This document shows, in pieces, positions 16,469 through 24,474 of a stretch of 47,266 bases of DNA. The notes beneath the pieces were generated by a model. The model saw nothing but the letters and a program-made list of their open reading frames with translations, had not been told where the DNA came from and did no database searches. The translations under genes and the position numbers were made by a program. The DNA comes from Bacteroidia bacterium (GTDB lineage Bacteria > Bacteroidota > Bacteroidia > UBA4408): assembly GCA_023262495.1 (NCBI GenBank), contig JALRAS010000008.1:1-47266 (forward strand), read 5' to 3'. Numbering within the stretch: the first letter of the stretch is position 1; every line of letters starts with the position of its first letter.

Positions 16469-17790
16469 GGCTATTGGAGAAAAATATCAAATATTTGGCT
16501 TTTATCAGCGTATGTTGTGCCTGCATTATTTTTTTAGGGTTCAAACAATTTAAACAGGTCAACATCAACAGATGTATAAGCAGTGACGGAAAAGGTTATT
16601 ACGCCTACTTGCCTGCGCTATTTATTTATCAAGACATACAGTTTTCATACGTAGATGCTTATGAAAACAACTATTATAATCCTCAAAATAAGGTAGATTT
16701 TACCAATACAGTAGCCGATAAACAGGTTAACAAATATTGGTCGGGAGTGGCTGTATTGATCTTGCCCTTTTTTTTAGTTGCTCACACATTGGCAATCCTA
16801 TTTAACCAAGCGGCCGATGGATACTCTTTTATTTATCAGGCCATGGTTGCCGTTGCAGCTTGCTTTTATTTGGTTTTAGGATTGGTATTTTTACGAAAAT
16901 TGCTACTGCGCTATACAATCAGCGAAAGCGTAATTGGACTTACCCTATTCAGCCTTGTTTTTGCCACAAATCTTTTCTATTATACCGTGGCAGAACCATC
17001 AATGTCGCATGTATACTCATTTTGCTTGATTTGCTTATTTGCATACACGGCTAAAAAGTATTTTGACTCATACATTACCAAATATTGGTACATCCTAATT
17101 TTGCTGCTGGCACTCATTACATTGTTGCGTCCTTCAAATATGATGGTAGCATTTGCTTGTCCTTTTTTTGCAGGCAGTTTCAATAACTTAAAAAAAGGGG
17201 TAGCGCAAATAAACATAGGAAAACTGATGAAAGCGTTGCTAATTTTTTTTACGGTGCTGTCTATTCAATTGGCTTACTATAAATGGGCCACCGGAAACTT
17301 TTGGGTTTATAGTTACGGCAATGAACATTTCAACTTCTTGCATCCTCAATTTTTTGATTTCTTATTCAGCTACCGCAAGGGTTTATTTGTTTATGCACCT
17401 ATACTACTATTGGCAACCATAGGTTTTACGGTGTTGTACAAGCAATCTCCTTTTCAAATGATGAGTTTGTTTGCCTTTATGATTTTGATTGTGTTTGTTT
17501 TATCATCTTGGTGGATGTGGTACTATGGTGGTGGCTTTGGCATGCGACCAATGATTGATTACTTTGTGTTTTTTGCCTTTCTGCTATCATTACTCATTCA
17601 GCGTATAATGAGTAGTCAAAAGGGAGGATATGTAGCAATGCTGATGTTGATGATACTTTGTGTTGCCGCACAAATTCAAACCTATCAAAAAGTTAATTTT
17701 ATTATGCCATGGGATGGAATGAACAAAGAAATATATTGGAAAATATTTTTAAAAACAGACAAGTCCTATATTGGTAAATACAAGGCCTAA
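16465..17790 (+). CDS. Polytopic membrane protein, GT-C-glycosyltransferase-like
   Basis: A 441-residue protein with about ten predicted transmembrane helices. The first extracytoplasmic loop carries an acidic motif SSDGKGYYAYLPALFIYQD, and similar DG-x-YYAYLP loops are common in Bacteroidota proteins of the GT-C/ArnT-like type, where an acidic residue in this first loop is catalytic. The loop AEPSMSHVYSF and the segment LRPSNMMVAFACP are further conserved-looking blocks. Such enzymes move a sugar from a polyprenyl-linked donor to an acceptor in the periplasm. That activity is inferred from topology and the motif only. ATGA overlap with the SDR gene upstream; 5-base gap to the aminotransferase. 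Confidence 0.7.
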   Translation: MRLLEKNIKYLAFISVCCACIIFLGFKQFKQVNINRCISSDGKGYYAYLPALFIYQDIQFSYVDAYENNYYNPQNKVDFTNTVADKQVNKYWSGVAVLILPFFLVAHTLAILFNQAADGYSFIYQAMVAVAACFYLVLGLVFLRKLLLRYTISESVIGLTLFSLVFATNLFYYTVAEPSMSHVYSFCLICLFAYTAKKYFDSYITKYWYILILLLALITLLRPSNMMVAFACPFFAGSFNNLKKGVAQINIGKLMKALLIFFTVLSIQLAYYKWATGNFWVYSYGNEHFNFLHPQFFDFLFSYRKGLFVYAPILLLATIGFTVLYKQSPFQMMSLFAFMILIVFVLSSWWMWYYGGGFGMRPMIDYFVFFAFLLSLLIQRIMSSQKGGYVAMLMLMILCVAAQIQTYQKVNFIMPWDGMNKEIYWKIFLKTDKSYIGKYKA

Positions 17791-17795
17791 CTCCT

Positions 17796-18989
17796 ATGCT
17801 CAATAACCGACAGCTGTTTCTTCAGCATAATGCGCAAACCACTTTTTTTCCACTTTTGCTAGAAATGCAAAAAGCGGAAGGTGTCATGATTACTGACGTA
17901 AATGGCAAAAAATATTTTGACATGATTTCGGGCATTGCGGTAAGTAATGTGGGACACGGCAATAAACAGGTGCTTGATGCCATTACTGAGCAGGCGCAAA
18001 GCTATATGCATTTGATGGTGTATGGCGAGTTTGTGCAGGCTCCACAAGTAAACTTTGCTAAAAAATTAAGTGATTTACTGCCGGGCAATTTACAATGTGT
18101 ATACTTTGTGAACTCAGGTGCAGAGGCCATTGACGGAGCCCTTAAATTAGCCAAAAGATATACAGGAAGAGCAGAAACAATCTCTTGTAAAAATGCCTAC
18201 CACGGAAGTTCTCAAGGGGTGTTGAGCATTATGGGCAGCGAAACATATAAGAGCGCGTACAGGCCTTTGATACCCGGAAATCGCTTAATTGAATTTGGTA
18301 ACTTTGATGACCTTAAACACATCAATCATCGCACCGCTTGTGTAGTAATTGAAACCATTCAAGGTGAAGCAGGCGTTAGAACTGCCTCTGCTGAGTACTT
18401 CAAGGCGCTAAGAGAGGCGTGTAACAATTATGGTGCAATGCTCATACTTGACGAAATTCAGTGTGGCATGGGGCGCACGGGCTCAATGTTCGCCTTTGAA
18501 CAATATCAATTTGTACCAGATATTTTATGTCTCAGTAAAAGTTTAGGTGGCGGCATGCCCATAGGTGCATTTATTTCCTCCACCTCTATCATGCAATCGT
18601 TGGCGCACGAACCTATGTTAGGCCACATTACCACTTTTGGCGGGCATCCTGTATGCTGTGCGGCAGGTTTGGCCGCCCTCAATTATTTAATTGACAACAA
18701 GGTGGTGGAAACTGTGGCAAAGAAGGAACAATTATTCAGAAAAAAACTAATACATTCGCACATCAAAGAAATTCGGGGAAGGGGATTGATGCTTGCACTG
18801 CAGTTCGACTCTTTTGATACAAACAAAAGAATCATCGACTGCTGTATTAAAAATGGGCTGATTAGTGATTGGTTTTTGTTTTGTGATAATGCCATGAGAT
18901 TAGCTCCTCCGCTCATAATTTCTGATGATGAAATAGAGGAAGCTTGTAATATTATTTTAAAGAGTATTGACGAAATAATCCATCAATAA
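17796..18989 (+). CDS. Class III PLP-dependent aminotransferase
   Basis: A 397-residue fold-type I aminotransferase. It contains VYFVNSGAEAIDGALKLAKRYTGR (phosphate-binding loop), AYHGSS, LILDEIQCGMGRTG (Asp that contacts the PLP pyridine nitrogen) and LSKSLGGGMPIG, in which Lys248 forms the Schiff base. TTFGGHPVCCAAGLAAL is the conserved following block. The closest named relatives by pattern are acetylornithine/succinylornithine and other omega-aminotransferases; lack of arginine-pathway neighbours makes argD uncertain. Its place between the GT-C-like gene and a barrel gene suggests it might make an amino sugar or polyamine for the envelope, but that is a guess. Confidence 0.9.
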   Translation: MLNNRQLFLQHNAQTTFFPLLLEMQKAEGVMITDVNGKKYFDMISGIAVSNVGHGNKQVLDAITEQAQSYMHLMVYGEFVQAPQVNFAKKLSDLLPGNLQCVYFVNSGAEAIDGALKLAKRYTGRAETISCKNAYHGSSQGVLSIMGSETYKSAYRPLIPGNRLIEFGNFDDLKHINHRTACVVIETIQGEAGVRTASAEYFKALREACNNYGAMLILDEIQCGMGRTGSMFAFEQYQFVPDILCLSKSLGGGMPIGAFISSTSIMQSLAHEPMLGHITTFGGHPVCCAAGLAALNYLIDNKVVETVAKKEQLFRKKLIHSHIKEIRGRGLMLALQFDSFDTNKRIIDCCIKNGLISDWFLFCDNAMRLAPPLIISDDEIEEACNIILKSIDEIIHQ

Positions 18990-18991
18990 GG

Positions 18992-19876
18992 ATGAAAAAA
19001 AATCAGTTTGCCACCATCATTTTAATGCTATTGGGCTGTACAATTTGGGCGCAGCCGTATATCGATTTTGCCTCCATCAGTGGCCAACAACTGAACACCC
19101 ATTACAGTGGCAGTGAAGAGTTAAATACCACTACCAACTATTTTGCAAGCTTGCTTATTCCTTTCAAAATCAATGCTAAAAGTACCATCATTGCGCGATT
19201 AAATTACGACCAACTTTCTACTTTCAACGGGAAACAACCACAAGCCCCCATCAATTTGTACACTTACTCAGCAGGTGTTGGCTATCAACATTTTTTCAGT
19301 GAGCAATTCTCGGCTCTTGTGTTGCTTACACCCAAGGCATCCACCGATTTTAAAGATGAGTTTAACGATAAGTATGACTTGCAATATGGTGCTTCGATGC
19401 TATTGCAGTATAAAATTTCGAAAACATTACGAGTAAAAGCCGGTTTGTATTACAACAAAGAACCATTCGGCAACTTCTTTGTACCGCTGTTTGGTGTCGA
19501 TTGGCAAATCAGCAACAGATGGATGTTGTATGGAACATTTCCCTTCTTCAACCGACTCGAGTATAAAATAAATGATCGCTTGTATACCGGTATCGGTGCT
19601 CGTATTTTTGGCAGAAGCTATCGTTTGAATAGTTATTGGAACCGCGACTACGTTTGGAATCAAGAAAATCAGTTGAAATACTTCCTCGACTTTTATATGA
19701 CCAAAAAATTAGTCAGCTTTATTGAAATTGGTCGCTCTATCGGCTTCGGACCAAAGCAAATTGTATCTGATCAATCAAGAGACAATGTGGTGCTTAACAA
19801 CCCATTATACCGACCGCTTGAACAAGGATTTTTCATTCATGCGGGAGTTGCGTTCAGATTGAGAACAGGATTGTAA
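18992..19876 (+). CDS. DUF6268-like outer-membrane barrel protein
   Basis: A 294-residue protein with a signal peptide (cleavage after AWAQ, about residue 22) and about 12 alternating beta segments (for example SAGVGYQHFF, KTLRVKAGLYY, RWMLYGTFPFF and LKYFLDFYMT), ending GVAFRLRTGL. The pattern, especially the KINAKSTIIARLNY and WMLYGTFP blocks, fits DUF6268 barrels. It starts two bases after the aminotransferase and closes the operon. The next gene is on the opposite strand, 31 bases away, with no clear terminator between. Function unknown. Confidence 0.72.
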   Translation: MKKNQFATIILMLLGCTIWAQPYIDFASISGQQLNTHYSGSEELNTTTNYFASLLIPFKINAKSTIIARLNYDQLSTFNGKQPQAPINLYTYSAGVGYQHFFSEQFSALVLLTPKASTDFKDEFNDKYDLQYGASMLLQYKISKTLRVKAGLYYNKEPFGNFFVPLFGVDWQISNRWMLYGTFPFFNRLEYKINDRLYTGIGARIFGRSYRLNSYWNRDYVWNQENQLKYFLDFYMTKKLVSFIEIGRSIGFGPKQIVSDQSRDNVVLNNPLYRPLEQGFFIHAGVAFRLRTGL

Positions 19877-19907
19877 TTCCCACAGGAAATTAATGACCTT
19901 TCACTAC

Positions 19908-21524
19908 TTATTGATGAAGTGCCTTTAAAGCTTTCTTACACATCTCATCATCGCTATTTTTCACCAAATACCAAGCTTCTTGATTGAATAAACTTTTGGC
20001 AACATAAGCCTTAAGTAGGTTGTTGATGGGCTCTAATCCCTGATCAGAAACGGGCTGTTGTTTCACCTTGTTTTTCGCGGCATACTGTTTCAACTCGTTA
20101 AATATTTTAGCATCAACAACAAATTGCTTATTGAATGCCGCGGCATTCACATACTTCAATGAAGCCCTTTTTTTATTGACATACTCCAAAGCAAAATCAT
20201 TGATGATATTGTTGTACACAAGTTCAGATACATATCTACTTACCTTGCCGGTATCAATGGGTATAAAATAGTCGGGCATAATGCCTCCACCCCCGTACAC
20301 AATTTTGCCTCCGGGGGTTTTATATTTTAATTCCTTATTGATTTTCACACTATCAGCATGCAGCAACTCACCTGAAGTATAACGCGCAGCTTCTTCATGA
20401 TAATAATCCTCGGTACGCCCATTGGTGTATGGCTTTTGAATACATCTTCCGGTTGGTGTGTAATATCTTGCAATGGTGAGTCGTATGGCCGAGCCGTCAA
20501 TAAATTCTTTTTGCTCTTGCACCAATCCCTTTCCAAACGACCTTCTACCTACAATAATTCCTCTATCGTTGTCCTGCACCGCACCGGCAACTATTTCACT
20601 TGCTGATGCAGAGTTTTCATCAATCAATACCGCCAACTTTTTTGTTTCAAAAGTTCCTTTTTCTGAAGCAATAGAGTTTTGCCTTGGCTTGTTTTTACCT
20701 TGTGTGTATACAATCATTTTTCCTTTGGGTAAAAATTCATCACTAATAGCAATAGCTGCATCCAAATAGCCTCCGGGATTACCCCTTAAATCCAGTATTA
20801 ATTGGTTCATTCCTAGCTTTTGGAGCTTATCCAAGGCATCACAAAATTCTTTATGCGTGGTGGATGCAAACCTGCTTATTTTAATAAATCCAGTGGTGCT
20901 ATCCATCATAAACGAGGCATCTACACTATAAATGGGAATTTTTCCGCGGGTAATGTTAAAGGTTTCTATCTTGCCTGTTGCAAATCGCAGCACACCAATT
21001 TTAACAACCGTTCCACCTTTGCCTTTCAAATTTTTAAACACCATTTCACTGGTGATGCCGTTACTGGCAAATTTTTTTCCGTTCACGGTAATAATCTTAT
21101 CGCCACTTCTAATGCCGGCCTTTTCTGATGGTCCTCCCGGTATGGCTGTCACTACATAAATGGTGTCGCGCAAAATATTAAACTCAATGCCAATTCCTTC
21201 AAAGTTACCATTCAATGGTTCGTTGGTTGCCTGCAAATCGGAGGCCGGAATATAGGCGGAGTGCGGATCAAGGTTACCAAGCAAATCTTGTATAGTCATT
21301 TCGGTTAAACTATCTCGAGCAATGGTGTCAACATAATCACGAACAATATAATCCATCAACTCATCTAACTTGTTCATGCCCATATTGCTGCTGCTGAAAA
21401 TTTCAATCAACTGATTTTGTTGGCTATTACGATTGAGTCTGATGCCAATAAAAACACCCACTACTAATACCAATGCAAAAAATAGGGGAAGAAAGGGGCT
21501 ACTGTGTTTAGGTTGATTGTCCAA
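19908..21524 (-). CDS. S41 C-terminal processing protease
   Basis: A 538-residue periplasmic protease tethered by one N-terminal helix (residues 10-28). A PDZ domain (about residues 95-185) recognises C-termini; it holds the block NFEGIGIEFN before it and AGIRSGDKIITVNGK inside it. The S41 domain has ILDLRGNPGGYLD, then the catalytic Ser309 in SASASEIVAG and Lys332 in RSFGKGLVQ. The C-terminal 150 residues are an alpha/beta extension seen in CtpA-like proteins. Its start is a TTG 12 bases after the stop of the dCMP deaminase gene; no ATG suits the membrane-anchor start. Processes or degrades envelope proteins; substrate unknown. Confidence 0.92.
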   Translation of the reverse strand: MDNQPKHSSPFLPLFFALVLVVGVFIGIRLNRNSQQNQLIEIFSSSNMGMNKLDELMDYIVRDYVDTIARDSLTEMTIQDLLGNLDPHSAYIPASDLQATNEPLNGNFEGIGIEFNILRDTIYVVTAIPGGPSEKAGIRSGDKIITVNGKKFASNGITSEMVFKNLKGKGGTVVKIGVLRFATGKIETFNITRGKIPIYSVDASFMMDSTTGFIKISRFASTTHKEFCDALDKLQKLGMNQLILDLRGNPGGYLDAAIAISDEFLPKGKMIVYTQGKNKPRQNSIASEKGTFETKKLAVLIDENSASASEIVAGAVQDNDRGIIVGRRSFGKGLVQEQKEFIDGSAIRLTIARYYTPTGRCIQKPYTNGRTEDYYHEEAARYTSGELLHADSVKINKELKYKTPGGKIVYGGGGIMPDYFIPIDTGKVSRYVSELVYNNIINDFALEYVNKKRASLKYVNAAAFNKQFVVDAKIFNELKQYAAKNKVKQQPVSDQGLEPINNLLKAYVAKSLFNQEAWYLVKNSDDEMCKKALKALHQ

Positions 21525-21536
21525 CTTTGGAATAAT

Positions 21537-22016
21537 TTATTGGTTGTTTTTGATGTGGGGCAAATCGTTGAAGCGCATTACTTCTACCCCAAACTTTTTC
21601 AAAAAGTCAACACCCTCATCACTTGGAATTTTTTTATACTCGGCATAGCTGTTTAAATAAATTACTTTTTTGATGCCCGTGGTGAAGATAATTCTGGCGC
21701 AAGCAATGCAAGGAGAAAGCGTAATATACAAAGTAGCACCCTCTACACTTACATTATTTTTTGAAGCATACAGGATGGCGTTTTGTTCGGCATGCAAGGC
21801 CAAGGAGCAACTCCCTTTGCTATCGCGCGGGCAACCTTCTGCGGGCCATTCTTCATCGCAATTGTGGGTGCCTGCAGGAGGACCATTATAACCAAGCGAA
21901 ACAATCCTAGTATCTTTGGTAAGCACAGCACCAACATGCATTTTTACGCAGTGCGATCGCTTTGCCAGCTTTTCGGCCAATTCCATATAAATTACATCAA
22001 AACTAGGCTTTGCCAT
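21537..22016 (-). CDS. dCMP deaminase family protein
   Basis: A 159-residue cytosine-nucleotide deaminase of the ComEB/Dcd type, which turns dCMP into dUMP for dTTP synthesis. It shows LHAEQNAILYA (zinc His, catalytic Glu) and LSPCIACARII (two zinc Cys residues). It has the longer insert typical of dCMP deaminases, with an extra Cys/His set (THNCDEEWPAEGCP) that would bind a second zinc. The ATG at 22016 is the family's normal start. The gene lies 50 bases after purS and 12 bases before the S41 gene. Confidence 0.92.
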   Translation of the reverse strand: MAKPSFDVIYMELAEKLAKRSHCVKMHVGAVLTKDTRIVSLGYNGPPAGTHNCDEEWPAEGCPRDSKGSCSLALHAEQNAILYASKNNVSVEGATLYITLSPCIACARIIFTTGIKKVIYLNSYAEYKKIPSDEGVDFLKKFGVEVMRFNDLPHIKNNQ

Positions 22017-22066
22017 AAATTGGGAGTAATGCGTCTAAAAAAAATATTTAAAAAGTACGTATTGAC

Positions 22067-22321
22067 TTATGCTACTTCAACAAGTTCAAAACGGTAACTC
22101 TCCATGATTTGATTGGCAAGTAGTTTTTTACATGCCTCGTCAACTTTGCTTTCGGCAGTTTTTTTATCAGATGCTTCTACCTCTAAACTGATGTGTTTGC
22201 CTATGCGCACATTACTGATTTCGGGAAGGTGCAGATTTTTCATGCTTTGAGATACTGCTTTTCCTTGGGGGTCGAGCAACGCTTTTAGCGGCATGATGTC
22301 AATTTCAGCGATAAATTTCAT
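22067..22321 (-). CDS. purS: Phosphoribosylformylglycinamidine synthase subunit PurS
   Basis: An 84-residue small subunit that dimerises and bridges PurL and PurQ to pass ammonia in purine synthesis. It follows the PurS pattern: an N-terminal strand (MKFIAEIDIMPLKALLDPQGKAV), the LHLPEISNVRIGKHISLEVEA block, and a C-terminal strand ending ESYRFELVEVA. The presence of PurS implies a small-type PurL and PurQ elsewhere; neither is in the window. It starts 4 bases after the pssA stop, so it is co-transcribed with a phospholipid gene rather than with purine genes. Confidence 0.9.
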   Translation of the reverse strand: MKFIAEIDIMPLKALLDPQGKAVSQSMKNLHLPEISNVRIGKHISLEVEASDKKTAESKVDEACKKLLANQIMESYRFELVEVA

Positions 22322-22325
22322 TCGT

Positions 22326-23060
22326 TTACTGTGTTTGTTTTTCTTGATTAAACATATTCTGAATCAATGACAAAACTACATATAAAATAATAATAAACGG
22401 CACCGCTTTTTGTTTAATTAATAAAACAACAACTGCAGATAACAATAGCAACAAATAGCGCCACTCATTGCCTTTCCAGCCAAAGCTTTTGAACTTAAGG
22501 GCAATCATGGGCAACTCCGCAACCATTAAGTAAGATTGTATGGCACATAGCGTAATCAATACGTACGGTTTCAATAAAATTTCTGCAATTGCATTGCCCT
22601 CGGGAATCATCAGAAGCGGCAAAAAGCTTATGAGCAGGGCGTTTGCAGGAGTAGGCAGCCCAATAAATTGGTCGGATTGACGGGTGTCAATATTGAATTT
22701 TGCCAAACGATAAGCCGAAAACAAAGGGATCAACAAACCGGCATAAGCCAAGTACCACACAGGTTCATCGGGGCCCAAATAAGCAGCACCGCTGCCTATG
22801 GCATAAATAATTAATTGATACATCACAAAGCCGGGTACTACCCCAAAAGTAACCATGTCGGCCAAAGAATCGAGTTGTTTGCCCAATTCAGAATGTACAC
22901 CAAGTAAGCGCGCTGCAAAGCCATCAAAAAAATCGAAAGCGGCTGCCATCATCAATAAGATAGCGGTAAGCTCAAATGATTTGTGAAAGGTACTGATGAT
23001 AGCCAAACAACCACAAAGTAGATTCAACAGGGTAAGCATGTTTGGAATGTGTTTTTTCAT
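22326..23060 (-). CDS. pssA: CDP-diacylglycerol-serine O-phosphatidyltransferase
   Basis: This enzyme makes phosphatidylserine from CDP-diacylglycerol and serine at the inner membrane, the precursor of phosphatidylethanolamine. The 244-residue protein has six to eight hydrophobic helices, and the CDP-alcohol phosphotransferase signature is complete: DGFAAR, then an 8-residue spacer, G, KQL, D, SLA, D. Type II PSS proteins in Bacteroidota have this size. The ATG overlaps the stop of the upstream acyltransferase (ATGA). No psd gene is adjacent. Confidence 0.92.
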   Translation of the reverse strand: MKKHIPNMLTLLNLLCGCLAIISTFHKSFELTAILLMMAAAFDFFDGFAARLLGVHSELGKQLDSLADMVTFGVVPGFVMYQLIIYAIGSGAAYLGPDEPVWYLAYAGLLIPLFSAYRLAKFNIDTRQSDQFIGLPTPANALLISFLPLLMIPEGNAIAEILLKPYVLITLCAIQSYLMVAELPMIALKFKSFGWKGNEWRYLLLLLSAVVVLLIKQKAVPFIIILYVVLSLIQNMFNQEKQTQ

Positions 23061-24205
23061 ATGCGTATGCTGTTTTGCCGGTAAAAATTACTTTTTAATG
23101 CAAGTATAGGTTTTTCGAAGTAATTATAGCTCAATGTAGCTATCAAAATAGTCAACAGCATCATCACCAAAGGATTAATGAACATTACCTGATAGGATGT
23201 TGATGCGATAGCATAGTGCATCATCAACTGACTGAAAACAGTAATCACAATGCCATGATAAAAATACAAGCCCAAGGATATCTTACCGAGGTAATCAAAA
23301 GGGAGAAAAAATTTTTGCACGCGAGGAACAAATTTCGAGTAACAAAGTATAGCAATGCATGAAGCAAACAGCAATGAAAAATAGCATCTTTCAAAAAGCA
23401 TGGCAACTGTGTTGGTAAAAACAAAGGTGTAGGTAACCACAGACAACAGCAGCAGTGCGCCCCAAAAAAACAGGGCTGTTTTTCCCATATTGGCCACAAT
23501 TGATACAAATCGCTTGCTGTATGCACCTAAATAGGCAAGTAACATACCCACCCCAAAATTAGAGGCAACACTGCAAGTATGAAAATAGAGTTCTAATTCG
23601 TTATGCATGTGCGTATATCTGTATAACAGAGAAATGACAATGAGCAACAAACCGGTAATAGGTATACTGTATTGAAATACCCTGTTGCCGATACGCGAAA
23701 TAAATTGAAGCAAAAGTCCCCATATCACATAAAATTGCTCTTCAACCGATATGCTCCATAAAAACACCAGAAAGAACAAAAAATCATACCCGTTTTTAGC
23801 AATGTAAAGATTAAGGGTAAATGTTACAAAGTAAATCAATGATGGGAGTGGTGTATGTGTAAAACCGGCATATGCCAGGGCAAACCCGATACCTGTCATA
23901 AAAAAATACATTGGCCAAATTCTCAAACTTCTTCTTATGAAAAATAGTTTGAAGCTGAAGGTGTTGTGGCGTGCTTGTTCTTCAATAATAAGTCGGGTGA
24001 TTAAAAATGATGACAACACAAAAAAGTAATCAAGTCCCAATAGGCCAACATCCAAAAAATGTTTCATGCGTTGAAACCACAATGATGAGGATATACTTGA
24101 ATTGGAGGTAACAAAACAATGTGTTAGGAATACGGGAATGAATGCCACAAACCTTGTTGTGTCGAGCAAAGGAAAATACAATGCGTGTTGATGCTTGTGC
24201 GGCAA
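23057..24205 (-). CDS. Acyltransferase family 3 membrane protein (OafA/YrhL-type)
   Basis: A 382-residue inner-membrane protein with about ten helices. The start has the family pattern LDTTRFVAFIPVFLTHCF (Arg and His in helix 1, the proposed acyl-transfer residues), then FFVLSSFLITRLI, RRSLRIWPMYFF and LWSISVEEQFYVIWGLL, all characteristic. Such proteins O-acylate sugars of LPS, peptidoglycan or exopolysaccharides. The start is a TTG at 24205; another TTG lies at 24181. It leads a run with pssA, purS and probably the next two genes. Its acceptor is unknown. Confidence 0.9.
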   Translation of the reverse strand: MPHKHQHALYFPLLDTTRFVAFIPVFLTHCFVTSNSSISSSLWFQRMKHFLDVGLLGLDYFFVLSSFLITRLIIEEQARHNTFSFKLFFIRRSLRIWPMYFFMTGIGFALAYAGFTHTPLPSLIYFVTFTLNLYIAKNGYDFLFFLVFLWSISVEEQFYVIWGLLLQFISRIGNRVFQYSIPITGLLLIVISLLYRYTHMHNELELYFHTCSVASNFGVGMLLAYLGAYSKRFVSIVANMGKTALFFWGALLLLSVVTYTFVFTNTVAMLFERCYFSLLFASCIAILCYSKFVPRVQKFFLPFDYLGKISLGLYFYHGIVITVFSQLMMHYAIASTSYQVMFINPLVMMLLTILIATLSYNYFEKPILALKSNFYRQNSIRI

Positions 24206-24369
24206 TGTTTAAAAATAGTTGTGTAAAAATAGTTTAAATACCCTATCTACACCCATGATTAATGCTAATTTAGTCAATCGCTTTCTGCCACAAGGCCAAT
24301 TAAGTAGTTGTTACACTATAATATTTATGACTAATTCAAATCATTTATAGGTATGAGCACATTGAAAAA

Positions 24370-24465
24370 GGGGGCGGGGGAAATTCACCATTCACCATTC
24401 ACCATTCACAATTCACAATTAATGGGGGGCGGGCAAATTCACAATTCACAATTAAAGTGGGTGGG
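24370..24465. repeat. G-rich block plus ATTCAC(C/A) heptamer repeat, two copies
   Basis: Copy 1 has G5-C-G5 at 24370-24380 and then five head-to-tail heptamers (three ATTCACC, two ATTCACA) at 24383-24417, closing in ATTAATG. Copy 2 has G6-C-G3 at 24424-24433 and two ATTCACA heptamers at 24437-24450, closing in ATTAAAG. A third G-rich piece, GTGGGTGGG, ends the array at 24457-24465. The copies are 54 bases apart and differ in heptamer count, which implies slippage. It lies upstream of the acyltransferase (minus) and just after the 3' end of the sugar dehydrogenase gene. The whole 269-base gap 24206-24474 has no gene. Confidence 0.9.
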
Positions 24466-24474
24466 TAATCAACC

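Noticed and set aside
24383-24450. Possible CRISPR-like array from regular repeats
   Set aside because: Units are seven bases with no unique spacers, and no cas gene is near.
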